Assembly (NCBI RefSeq): GCF_019635465.1
Contig: NZ_JAHBZK010000007.1
Location: 124,001-188,000, forward strand
DNA: 64,000 bases
From: Hydrogenophaga sp.
Lineage (GTDB): Bacteria; Pseudomonadota; Gammaproteobacteria; Burkholderiales; Burkholderiaceae_C
Direction: 5' to 3'
The notes beneath the pieces are model-generated. The model did no database searches. It worked only from the letters and a program-made list of their open reading frames with translations, and was not told the DNA's origin. Within the stretch, counting starts at the first letter, position 1; each line of letters begins with the position of its first letter. Both the position numbers and the translations under genes were made by a program. This document shows positions 1 to 7,817 of this stretch, in pieces.

Positions 1-892
1 GCTGCAGGTCGCGCATGGCCTCTTCGCTGTACCAGCCCATGTGGTTGCTTACCACCACGTTGTCCAGGCTGAACAGCTTGTGGATGCCGGGCGGCTCTTT
101 CTCGAACACGTCCAGGCCCGCACCCAGGATGCGGCGCTCGCGCAATGCCTCGTACAGCGCATCGGTGTGCACCAGGCCGCCGCGCGCGGTGTTGACCACG
201 ATCGCCGTCGGCTTCATGCGCGCGATGCGAGCGGCGTCGATCAGGTGGCGCGTCTGTTCGTTGAGCGGCGCGTGCAGCGAGATCACGTCGCTCTCGGCGC
301 ACAGGGTATCGATATCGACACGCTCCACGCCCGGTGGCAGCTCGGCACGCGGGTCGGTGACCAGCACACGCGCAAAGCCGAAGCCGGCGAACTTCTCCAA
401 GGTCATGCGCGCGATGCGTCCGAAGCCGACCAGCCCCAGCGTGCGCCCACGCAGGCGGAACATGGGTTGCAGCACGCCGGTGGACCAGCGGCCCTCGCGC
501 ACCTCGCGGTCGTGCAGCCAGAGCCGGCGCGAAACCGCCAGCGCCAGCGCCACTGCCTGCGAACTCACCTCGTCGGTGCCGTAGTCGGGCACGTTGGCGA
601 CCATGATCTGCCGCTCGCTGGCGGCCACCTGGTCGATGTTGTCCACGCCGATGCCGTAGCGAATGATCGCCTTGCAGCGGCTCAGGCCTTCGATCACCTC
701 GCGCGGCAGCGGCGATTCGCGCACCAGTACCACGTCGGCCTCGCGCGCCGCGTCGAGCGCGCGCAGCGGGTCGCGCCGGCAAGGGCTCACCACAAAGCGC
801 GCGCCCAGGGGCGCGAGCAGGCTCTCTTCCTGGTCGTAGCTGGCGTAACCGTCGTCGACGGCCACGACCAGCTTCGATCCTCCCTGGTTCAT
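1..892 (-). CDS. D-isomer-specific 2-hydroxyacid dehydrogenase (C-terminus cut by window edge)
   Basis: NAD(P)-dependent oxidoreductase that interconverts a 2-hydroxyacid and a 2-oxoacid, related to phosphoglycerate dehydrogenase. I translated 297 residues from the ATG at 892; the frame is open to the window edge. Visible are the nucleotide-binding motif GLVGFGRIA (about 153-161), the catalytic Arg in NTARGG (R237), the acidic residue in DVFEKEP (261-267) and the catalytic His in SNHMG (H284). It starts 5 bp after the dctP stop, so it is probably the last visible gene of the dctQ-dctM-dctP operon. That places it in the breakdown of the acid imported by the TRAP system. The exact substrate cannot be read from the sequence. 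Confidence 0.88.
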   Translation of the reverse strand, partial: MNQGGSKLVVAVDDGYASYDQEESLLAPLGARFVVSPCRRDPLRALDAAREADVVLVRESPLPREVIEGLSRCKAIIRYGIGVDNIDQVAASERQIMVANVPDYGTDEVSSQAVALALAVSRRLWLHDREVREGRWSTGVLQPMFRLRGRTLGLVGFGRIARMTLEKFAGFGFARVLVTDPRAELPPGVERVDIDTLCAESDVISLHAPLNEQTRHLIDAARIARMKPTAIVVNTARGGLVHTDALYEALRERRILGAGLDVFEKEPPGIHKLFSLDNVVVSNHMGWYSEEAMRDLQ

Positions 893-897
893 CTCGC

Positions 898-1902
898 TCA
901 CTTGCGTGTGGCCTCCACGGCCTTGAACAGCGCGTCCACGTAGTCCTTGCCGATTTCCTTCTCGGCCCATTCGCGCACCGGCGGCTGAGCCAGCTTGCGG
1001 AACTCGCCGATCTGCGCAGCGGTGGGCTCATAGACCTGCATGCCCACGCCTTCCAGGATCTTCTTGGCGTTCTTGTCCTGCTCGGAGGTCATCTTGCGGT
1101 GGATGGCGATGGCCTTCTGCACGCCTTCGTTGACCGCCTTGCGCTCGACATCGGTCAGGCCCTTGTAGAAGCGGTCGTTGATGAGGTAGCCGTGCACCGA
1201 CCACACGTGGCCGTCGAGCGTGGCGTACTTCTGGTGCTGGTACAGGCTGGCCGCCAGGATGTTGGTCACGCCGTTCTCCTGGCCGTCCACCACCTTCTGC
1301 TGCAGCGCGGTGGGCAGTTCACCCCAGGGAATGGCCGAGGCCGAAGCACCCAGCGATTCGACCAGCGCCTTGAACACCGGCGAGGGCTGGATGCGGATCT
1401 TCATGCCCTTCATGTCGGCCGGCGTCTGGATCGGGCGCAGGCTGTTGGTGAAGTGGCGCACACCGTTGTCGGCAAAGCCCAGCACGCGGATGCCGGTCTT
1501 CTTGATCATGTCGTCCGAAAAGCCCTGCAGCCAGGCCGAGTCGTACACGCGCCAGGCGTGTTCGTGGTTGTCGTACAGGAACGGGATGCCCAGCACACCG
1601 ATGGGCTTGTGCACCGTGCCAATGGCGCCGTCGTGTGCGACAGCCATCTCCAGCGTGCCCAGGCGCAGGGCCTCCATGGTGGGCTGGTCCTTGCCGAACT
1701 GGCCGGCCGGGAAGACCTCCACCTTGATCGAGCCATTGGTGGCCTTCTCCACGTACTCCTTGAACGCCATCGCGGCCACGTGCTTGGGCTGATCGTCCTT
1801 GGCGGGCTGGAAGTGCGCGTACTTGAGCGTCTTTTGCGCATGCGCAGCCAGGGGCAGCGCCAGCGCCAGGCCCATCACGGCGACGAGGGTCTTGAGTTTC
1901 AT
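898..1902 (-). CDS. TRAP transporter periplasmic substrate-binding protein, DctP family
   Basis: Periplasmic solute receptor of a tripartite ATP-independent transporter; it hands a carboxylated substrate to the DctQM membrane complex. The 334-residue product starts with a clear signal peptide (K-rich start, hydrophobic core, cut near AHA-Q at about 22/23). It has the usual DctP length and the conserved Arg in MKGMKIRIQ (R170), which in the family binds the substrate carboxylate. It lies downstream of dctQ and dctM on the same strand and just ahead of a 2-hydroxyacid dehydrogenase. Together with the dehydratase divergent from the operon this suggests a sugar acid or hydroxyacid substrate, which is inference. 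Confidence 0.93.
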   Translation of the reverse strand: MKLKTLVAVMGLALALPLAAHAQKTLKYAHFQPAKDDQPKHVAAMAFKEYVEKATNGSIKVEVFPAGQFGKDQPTMEALRLGTLEMAVAHDGAIGTVHKPIGVLGIPFLYDNHEHAWRVYDSAWLQGFSDDMIKKTGIRVLGFADNGVRHFTNSLRPIQTPADMKGMKIRIQPSPVFKALVESLGASASAIPWGELPTALQQKVVDGQENGVTNILAASLYQHQKYATLDGHVWSVHGYLINDRFYKGLTDVERKAVNEGVQKAIAIHRKMTSEQDKNAKKILEGVGMQVYEPTAAQIGEFRKLAQPPVREWAEKEIGKDYVDALFKAVEATRK

Positions 1903-1951
1903 TGGTATGTCTCCTTGGTTGACGACGGGGAACTCACAACGGGAATAGCAG

Positions 1952-3241
1952 CTATCGGGCGTAGCCGAACAGCGAAGGCACGAACGTGCTGATCGAAGGC
2001 ACCAGCACGACCGCCAGCAACACCACCAGCAGGGCAGCCAGCAGCGGCAGGATGGCGCGCGTGAGTTCTTCGATCCTCAGGCGCGCCACCGAACTCATGA
2101 CGAAGAGCACCCCGCCCACCGGCGGCGTGGCCAGACCGATCGTGAGGTTGAGCACGATGGCCATCGCGAAATGCAGGGGGTGGATACCGAACTGGTCCGA
2201 CAGCGGGGCCAGCACCGGCACCAGAATGATCACGGCCGGCAGCGTGTCGATGAACAGGCCGCACACCAGCACGAAGACCATGACGATCAGCATGATGGCC
2301 ACCGGGTCGGTGGTCATGCCGCCGATGGCCGCGCCGATGCTCTGGGGAATCTGCAGCAGTGTGAGCAGCCAGGCAAACAGCGAGGCCATGGACACGATGA
2401 TGAGCGCCGCCGACGTCACCAGGCCACTCTGCAGCAGCACGCGCACGATCAATCGCGCGTTGAGCGTGCGGGTGACGAACAGGCCGATGAACAGCGCGTA
2501 GAACACCGCCACCGCCGAGGCCTCGGTGGGCGTGAACAGGCCGGTGAGGATGCCCGCGATGATGATGGCCGGCATGGCCAGCACCGGCAGCGCCTTCCAC
2601 AACGCGCGCAGGCGCTCGCTCCAGGGTGGCCTCACGCTGGCGGTGCCGTAGCCGCGACGCACCGACAGGAAATGATTCACCGCCATCAGGGCACCGCCCA
2701 TGAGCAGCCCGGGAACCACACCGGCCAGAAACAGCCCGGCCACCGTCACGCGGCTGTCGGTGAGTGCGTAGATCACCATCACGATCGAGGGCGGAATGAT
2801 CGGACCGATGACCGAGGTGGCCGCCGACAGCGCCGCCGCATAGGCCTTGTCGTAGCCACTGCGGGCCATCATGCGGGTCTCGATCGCGCCCGGGCCGGCC
2901 GCGTCGGCCAGCGCGGAGCCGCTGATGCCGGCGAACATCATCGACGTCACCACGTTCACATGGCCCATGCCGCCGCGCACATGACCCACCATGGCCCCCG
3001 CAAAGCGCAGCAAGGCGGTGGTGATGCCGCTGGCGGTCATCAGGTCGGCCGCCAGGATGAAGAAGGGCACGGCCATCAGCGGGAAGCTGTTGATGCCGTC
3101 GAAGAAGCGCTGCGGCACCGACAGCAGCGACAGATTGCCGTCGATGGCCAGGGCCAGCAGGCCCGCACCACCCATGGTGAGTGCGATGGGCACGCCCACC
3201 GCCAGCCCGATGGCGAACACGATGAACAGCACGGCGCTCAT
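1952..3241 (-). CDS. dctM: TRAP transporter large permease, DctM family
   Basis: Inner-membrane 12-helix component that carries out Na+-driven substrate import with DctQ and DctP. The 429-residue protein is almost wholly hydrophobic and begins MSAVLFIVFAIGLAVG; it contains the typical ISGSALADAAGPG and GLATPPVGG stretches of DctM. I chose the ATG at 3241 because GGAGG lies just upstream and because the longer open frame overlaps dctQ with arginine-rich, non-membrane sequence. It is co-directional with dctQ (61 bp upstream) and dctP (49 bp downstream). Confidence 0.93.
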   Translation of the reverse strand: MSAVLFIVFAIGLAVGVPIALTMGGAGLLALAIDGNLSLLSVPQRFFDGINSFPLMAVPFFILAADLMTASGITTALLRFAGAMVGHVRGGMGHVNVVTSMMFAGISGSALADAAGPGAIETRMMARSGYDKAYAAALSAATSVIGPIIPPSIVMVIYALTDSRVTVAGLFLAGVVPGLLMGGALMAVNHFLSVRRGYGTASVRPPWSERLRALWKALPVLAMPAIIIAGILTGLFTPTEASAVAVFYALFIGLFVTRTLNARLIVRVLLQSGLVTSAALIIVSMASLFAWLLTLLQIPQSIGAAIGGMTTDPVAIMLIVMVFVLVCGLFIDTLPAVIILVPVLAPLSDQFGIHPLHFAMAIVLNLTIGLATPPVGGVLFVMSSVARLRIEELTRAILPLLAALLVVLLAVVLVPSISTFVPSLFGYAR

Positions 3242-3302
3242 TCGCAAGCCCTCCGCGCTGCGCACTGCGGGGCTGAGCGCCTTGGGAACGGCCCGGCGGC
3301 GC

Positions 3303-3854
3303 TCATGCGGGCTCTCCCTCGTGTGAGCCGTCACCGATCTCCTCGGCGTGCTCGAACTCGCGCGCAACGAACTGGCGCCAGAACAGCAACAGGTGCAGCA
3401 GCATGGCCGCCGCGCCCAGCGGAATGCCCAGATAGGGCAGGCCCGAGGGCAGCCCCATGGCCGGCGTCTCCTGGCTCCAGGTGAATTCGGCGATCTGCAC
3501 ACCCAGCACCACCAGCGCCAGCAGGAACAGCGCAATGCCGACCGCGATGCACACCCGAACGAACTTGCGCAGCGGCGCCGGCAAGGCGTCCTGCAGCATG
3601 TCGACCGCCACGTGGCGGCCTTCGCGCAGGGCCAGCCCGGCGCCCAGGTACGCCACCCAGATCATCTGGATCTGCGTGAACTCCTCGACCCAGAAGATCG
3701 ACTGGTTGAAGACGTAGCGCATGACGACGTTGGCGAACACCAGCACCGCCATGGACGCCATGAGCAGCACGATGAGGGCCTGATTGATGCGCACGAATCC
3801 GTGTTCGAGTCGCGCCGCCCAGGAGGTGGGCGACGGTGGGTGAAGTGGGGCCAT
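3303..3854 (-). CDS. dctQ: TRAP transporter small permease, DctQ family
   Basis: Small inner-membrane subunit of the TRAP transporter. The product is 183 residues with four predicted membrane segments (about 25-45, 60-78, 98-120 and 140-162) and the family features FANVVMRYVFN and WVEEFTQIQMIWVAYLGAGLALREGRH (the second is given here only in part as seen at about 55-80). It is the first gene of the minus-strand operon and starts about 50 bp from the nested palindrome shared with the divergent GntR gene. Confidence 0.9.
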   Translation of the reverse strand: MAPLHPPSPTSWAARLEHGFVRINQALIVLLMASMAVLVFANVVMRYVFNQSIFWVEEFTQIQMIWVAYLGAGLALREGRHVAVDMLQDALPAPLRKFVRVCIAVGIALFLLALVVLGVQIAEFTWSQETPAMGLPSGLPYLGIPLGAAAMLLHLLLFWRQFVAREFEHAEEIGDGSHEGEPA

Positions 3855-3906
3855 GGGCCGGGTGTCTCCTGCTGTGCTCGGTGGGCGCCGCTTCGCAAAA
3901 CGCGAC

Positions 3907-3972
3907 GACCTAGGGTTTTGCCCGAAGCGTATCTGATATCTCAGATATAGGATTCAGGGAAAGCCCTAGGTC
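3907..3972. promoter_or_regulatory. Nested inverted repeats, probable operator for the adjacent GntR regulator
   Basis: The inner site is a perfect 7-bp inverted repeat TATCTGA-TATC-TCAGATA (3930-3947). It sits almost concentrically inside an outer one: GACCTAGGG at 3907-3915 and its exact complement CCCTAGGTC at 3964-3972; similarity extends inward (TTTTGCCC against GGGAAAGC). It lies between the divergent dctQ and GntR genes. FCD-type GntR proteins bind short palindromes in such regions, so control of both operons is inferred. Confidence 0.65.
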
Positions 3973-4045
3973 ATCCGCCCCGGCGGAACGCCAACGGCGA
4001 CACAACAAGCGCCCACGTCAGCGCACACCACGGAGAATCGCGGCC

Positions 4046-4696
4046 ATGACACGCCAGCTCGAACTCGAACGCCCTCGCCTGCTCACCGACGTGGTCGGTG
4101 AACGCATCCGCGAGGCCATCGTGATGGGCGACCTCAAACTGGGTGAGCAGGTGTCCGAAGCGCAGCTGGCCGCGCGCATGGGTGTGAGCAAGACGCCGGT
4201 GCGCGAGGCCCTGGTGCGCTTGCAGTCGCAAGGCCTGGTGCAGGTGCACCCGCAGCGCGGCACCTTCGTCTTTCGCCTCACGCCCGAGCAGGTGGGTCAG
4301 CTCTGCCGTTTTCGCGCCATGGTCGAAACCGAGGCCTTGCTCGAAGCCATGGAGGCCGATCGCGCCGGTCTGCTCAAGGGCATGAAGCAATGCGTCAAGG
4401 CCATGAAGACGGCCGAGGCCGCGCGCGACCTGCCGGCGCTGGCGCGCATCGACATGGCGTTTCACTGGCAATTCTTCGAGCATTGCCCCAGCCCCTACGT
4501 GCGCGCGGCCTACGAGGTGCTGCGCTCGCAACTCACCGCGCTGCGGCACCGCTCGCCGATCGACAACGCGGTGAGCAGCCACCAGGTGCTGGTCGACGCG
4601 GTGGGCGATGGCGACGGCGTCGCGGCGGGCGCACTGCTGCGTGATCATGTGCTGGACAATGAACCGCGCTATCGCGCCGCCTGTGGCGGCTCCTGA
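4046..4696 (+). CDS. GntR family transcriptional regulator, FCD type
   Basis: Probable ligand-responsive repressor of the flanking transporter and catabolic genes. The 216-residue protein has an N-terminal winged helix-turn-helix (about 12-75; [19 protein letters not shown], then [17 protein letters not shown]) and an all-helical FCD domain. The FCD domain carries candidate metal/effector residues in DMAFHW (about 136-141) and the late His residues SSHQ and RDH. It is divergent from the TRAP operon across the nested palindrome and 26 bp upstream of the dehydratase, with which it is probably co-transcribed. The effector is unknown. Confidence 0.9.
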   Translation: MTRQLELERPRLLTDVVGERIREAIVMGDLKLGEQVSEAQLAARMGVSKTPVREALVRLQSQGLVQVHPQRGTFVFRLTPEQVGQLCRFRAMVETEALLEAMEADRAGLLKGMKQCVKAMKTAEAARDLPALARIDMAFHWQFFEHCPSPYVRAAYEVLRSQLTALRHRSPIDNAVSSHQVLVDAVGDGDGVAAGALLRDHVLDNEPRYRAACGGS

Positions 4697-4722
4697 AGCC
4701 CGCACCCGAGAAGCACACGCCC

Positions 4723-6450
4723 TTGCCATCCCTGCACAAACACCGCTCGCGCGCCGTCACCGACGGCGTCACCCGCGCACCGCACCGCGCCTTTCTGCGC
4801 GCCACCGGCCTCGACGACGACGCGATCCAGAACAAGTCGCTGATCGGCATCGTCAGCACCCAGGGTGAGAACACGCCCTGCTCCCTGGGCCTGGCGCCGC
4901 AGGCCGATCGCGCCCGCCTGGGCGTGGCAGCCGGCGGTGGCGTGCCGGTGAGCTTCACCACCATCTCGGTGTCCGACGGCACCTCGATGAACCACGCCGG
5001 CATGCGCATGAGCCTGGTCTCCCGCGAGGTGATCGCCGACAGCGTGGAGGTGGCCGTGCGCGGCCACGCCTACGACGGCCTGGTGGCCTTCGCCGGCTGC
5101 GACAAGACCCTACCGGCCATGATGATGGCCATCGTGCGGCTCAACGTGCCTGCGGCCTTCGTCTTTGGCGGTGCCACCCTGCCCGGCCACGCCGCGGGCC
5201 GCGAGGCCACCATCCTCACCGCCATCGAGGCCGTGGGCGCGGTGCAGACCGGCGCGATGACGCCCGATCAGTTGCACACCATCGAACGCAGCTGCACGCC
5301 CACCGCCGGTGCCTGCCCGGGCCAGTTCACCGCCAACACCATGGCCATGGTGGGCGAGGCGCTCGGCCTCTCGCCCCTGGGCTCGGCCATGATGCCCGCG
5401 GTCTACAGCGAGCGACTGGCCATCGCCGAGCGCGCGGGCGCCGGCGTGATGCGCGCCATCGAACAAGGCGGCCCCTTGCCGCGTGAGCTGGTCACCCGCC
5501 AGAGCCTGGAGAACGCCTGCGCCGCGGTCGCCGCCACCGGTGGCTCCACCAACGCGGCGCTGCACATCCCGGCCATCGCGCACGAGGCGGGCATCGAGTT
5601 CACGCTCGACGACGTGGCCGCGGTGTTCCAGCGCACGCCGCTGATTGCCGACCTGCAGCCGGGCGGGCGCTACCTCGCGCGCGACCTGCACGAAGTGGGT
5701 GGCGTGCCCATGGTGCTCAAGACCCTGCTCGCCGGCGGCCACATCCACGGCGACGTCCTCACGCTCGACGGCGAACGCCTGGCCGACGCGCTGCAGCGCT
5801 GGCCCGATGCCGACGGCACCATCGTGCGCCAGTGCAACCAGGCCATCCACGCCAGCGGCGGCGTGACCGTGCTTCGCGGCAACCTGTGTCCCGACGGCGC
5901 GCTGCTCAAGATCGCCGGCCTGCGCTCGCTGCAGTTCACCGGCCCGGCGCGCGTGTTCGACAGCGAAGAGGCCTGCATGCGCGCCGTGTCGGATCGCGCC
6001 TACCAGGCGGGCGAGGTGCTGGTCATCCGCAACGAAGGCCCCAAGGGCGGACCCGGCATGCGCGAGATGCTCAGCGTGACCGCGGCCATCTACGGCCAAG
6101 GCATGGGCGAGTCGGTCGCACTGCTCACCGACGGGCGTTTCTCGGGCGCCACGCGTGGCCTGTGCATCGGCTATGTGGGGCCCGAGGCCGCAGAGGGCGG
6201 GCCAATCGCGCTGGTGCAAACCGGCGACCTCATTCACATCGACGCCGATGCCGGTGTGATCGAACTGCGCGTCGATGCCGACACCCTGGCGGCGCGCCGC
6301 ACGCGCTGGACGCCACCCACTCGCGCGCGCCTGGGCGGCGTGCTCGAGAAGTACGCCCTGGTGGTGCGGCCCGCGCGGCAGGGCGCGGTGACGCACTCGG
6401 GCGCGGTCGACTGGCCCTACGAATCGCCCACGCCCACGACTTCGGACTGA
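4723..6450 (+). CDS. IlvD/Edd family dehydratase (dihydroxy-acid or sugar-acid dehydratase)
   Basis: Iron-sulphur dehydratase that removes water from a 2,3-dihydroxy acid to give a 2-keto acid. The 575-residue product keeps the cluster cysteines C53 (NTPCSLG), C126 (AGCDKT, with K128 beside it) and C198 (TAGACPG), and the C-terminal SDGRFSG-like motif [11 protein letters not shown]. It looks closer to dihydroxyacid dehydratase (IlvD) than to 6-phosphogluconate dehydratase. Its place with a TRAP transporter, GntR regulator, MFS carrier and 2-hydroxyacid dehydrogenase argues for a sugar-acid substrate rather than branched-chain amino acid synthesis. The start is a TTG 26 bp after the GntR stop, so the N-terminus is less certain than the rest. 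Confidence 0.88.
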   Translation: MPSLHKHRSRAVTDGVTRAPHRAFLRATGLDDDAIQNKSLIGIVSTQGENTPCSLGLAPQADRARLGVAAGGGVPVSFTTISVSDGTSMNHAGMRMSLVSREVIADSVEVAVRGHAYDGLVAFAGCDKTLPAMMMAIVRLNVPAAFVFGGATLPGHAAGREATILTAIEAVGAVQTGAMTPDQLHTIERSCTPTAGACPGQFTANTMAMVGEALGLSPLGSAMMPAVYSERLAIAERAGAGVMRAIEQGGPLPRELVTRQSLENACAAVAATGGSTNAALHIPAIAHEAGIEFTLDDVAAVFQRTPLIADLQPGGRYLARDLHEVGGVPMVLKTLLAGGHIHGDVLTLDGERLADALQRWPDADGTIVRQCNQAIHASGGVTVLRGNLCPDGALLKIAGLRSLQFTGPARVFDSEEACMRAVSDRAYQAGEVLVIRNEGPKGGPGMREMLSVTAAIYGQGMGESVALLTDGRFSGATRGLCIGYVGPEAAEGGPIALVQTGDLIHIDADAGVIELRVDADTLAARRTRWTPPTRARLGGVLEKYALVVRPARQGAVTHSGAVDWPYESPTPTTSD

Positions 6451-6498
6451 ACCCAGGCGACAAGCGCAGTCGCGGCGCGCGGCGTAGCATGCGCCGCC

Positions 6499-7758
6499 AT
6501 GACCGCCGCCCAACGCCCCGCCGACCCCAGCCTCATCGATTCGCGCACCGCCGCCTGGCGGCTGCTGACCGTGCTCGGCCTGGTCACGCTGGGCAACGCG
6601 GCCATGTACGTGGTGGCGGTGGTGCTGCCTGCGGTGCAGGCCGAGTTCGGCATCGGCCGCGGCGACGCCTCGCTGCCCTACACGCTGATGATGGTCTGCC
6701 TGGGCATCGGCGGCCTGTTCACCGGCCGCCTGGCCGATCGGCACGGCATCACGCCGGTGCTGCGCCTGGGCGCGCTGGCGGTGGCCGGTGGTTTCGCGGC
6801 GGCGGCGCTGTCGGGCAACATCTGGGCCTTCGGTCTGGCGCACGGCCTGCTGCTGGGCTTGCTGGGCAGCTCGTCCACCTTTGCACCGCTGCTGGCCGAC
6901 ACCGCGCTGTGGTGGAACAGGCGCCGCGGCATCGCGGTGGCCATTGCCGCCAGCGGCAACTACGTGGCCGGCACGATCTGGCCACCGCTGGTGCAGCACG
7001 GCATCGAGACCATCGGCTGGCGCAACACCTACTTTCTGCTGGCCATCGTCTGCGGTGGCGGCATCTACCTGCTGGCCAACCGCATGCGCCAGCGCCCACC
7101 GCTGGTGATCACGGCGGCGCCCTCACCCGGTGCGACGCTGCCCGACACCACGCGCCCCTTCGGCCTCAAGCCCTCGCACGCCCAGGCCCTGCTGTGTGTG
7201 GCCGGCGTGGGCTGCTGTGTGGCCATGTCGATGCCGCAGGTGCACATCGTGGCCTACTGCGTCGACCTGGGCTTTGGCGCAGCGCGCGGCGCCGAAATGC
7301 TCTCGCTCATGCTGGCCAGCGGCATCGTCAGCCGCCTGGTCTCGGGCTGGATCTGCGACCGCATCGGCGGCATCCGCACCTTGCTGCTGGGCTCGGCGCT
7401 GCAATGCATCGCGCTGCTGATGTTCCTGCCCTTTGACGGCCTGGTGCCGCTGTACCTGATCTCGGCCATGTTCGGCCTGTTCCAGGGCGGCATCGTGCCC
7501 AGCTACGCCATCATCATTCGCGAGTACTTCGCCCCGCAGGAGGCCGGTGCACGTGTGGGCGCGGTGATCATGGCCACGCTGGTGGGCATGGCCCTGGGCG
7601 GCTGGATGTCGGGCTGGGTGTTCGACCTCACCGGCAGCTACCACGCCGCCTTCCTCAACGGCATCGGCTGGAACTTGCTCAACATGGCGATCGCGCTGTT
7701 CCTGTTCTGGCGCGTGCGCGGCGCCGGGCCGGGTGGACTGCGGCGAGCGGCGGCCTGA
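6499..7758 (+). CDS. MFS transporter
   Basis: Inner-membrane secondary transporter of 419 residues with about 12 hydrophobic helices in two halves. The first inter-helix loop carries the MFS signature as GRLADRHG (about 75-82). It follows the dehydratase by 48 bp and is probably in its operon. It resembles oxalate/formate- or monocarboxylate-type MFS carriers in overall look, but the substrate cannot be read. A second carrier beside a TRAP system may serve uptake of a related acid or export of an intermediate. Confidence 0.88.
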   Translation: MTAAQRPADPSLIDSRTAAWRLLTVLGLVTLGNAAMYVVAVVLPAVQAEFGIGRGDASLPYTLMMVCLGIGGLFTGRLADRHGITPVLRLGALAVAGGFAAAALSGNIWAFGLAHGLLLGLLGSSSTFAPLLADTALWWNRRRGIAVAIAASGNYVAGTIWPPLVQHGIETIGWRNTYFLLAIVCGGGIYLLANRMRQRPPLVITAAPSPGATLPDTTRPFGLKPSHAQALLCVAGVGCCVAMSMPQVHIVAYCVDLGFGAARGAEMLSLMLASGIVSRLVSGWICDRIGGIRTLLLGSALQCIALLMFLPFDGLVPLYLISAMFGLFQGGIVPSYAIIIREYFAPQEAGARVGAVIMATLVGMALGGWMSGWVFDLTGSYHAAFLNGIGWNLLNMAIALFLFWRVRGAGPGGLRRAAA

Positions 7759-7817
7759 CTGCCCATGGCACAGGCCATCGACACGACCTCACCCGAAAGC
7801 TGCAACGACGCGCTCGC

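Noticed and set aside
5110-6999. Long minus-strand frame across the IlvD/Edd dehydratase and the MFS start
   Set aside because: His/Arg/Ala-rich antisense text with no motif; the plus-strand genes carry intact cluster cysteines and membrane helices.
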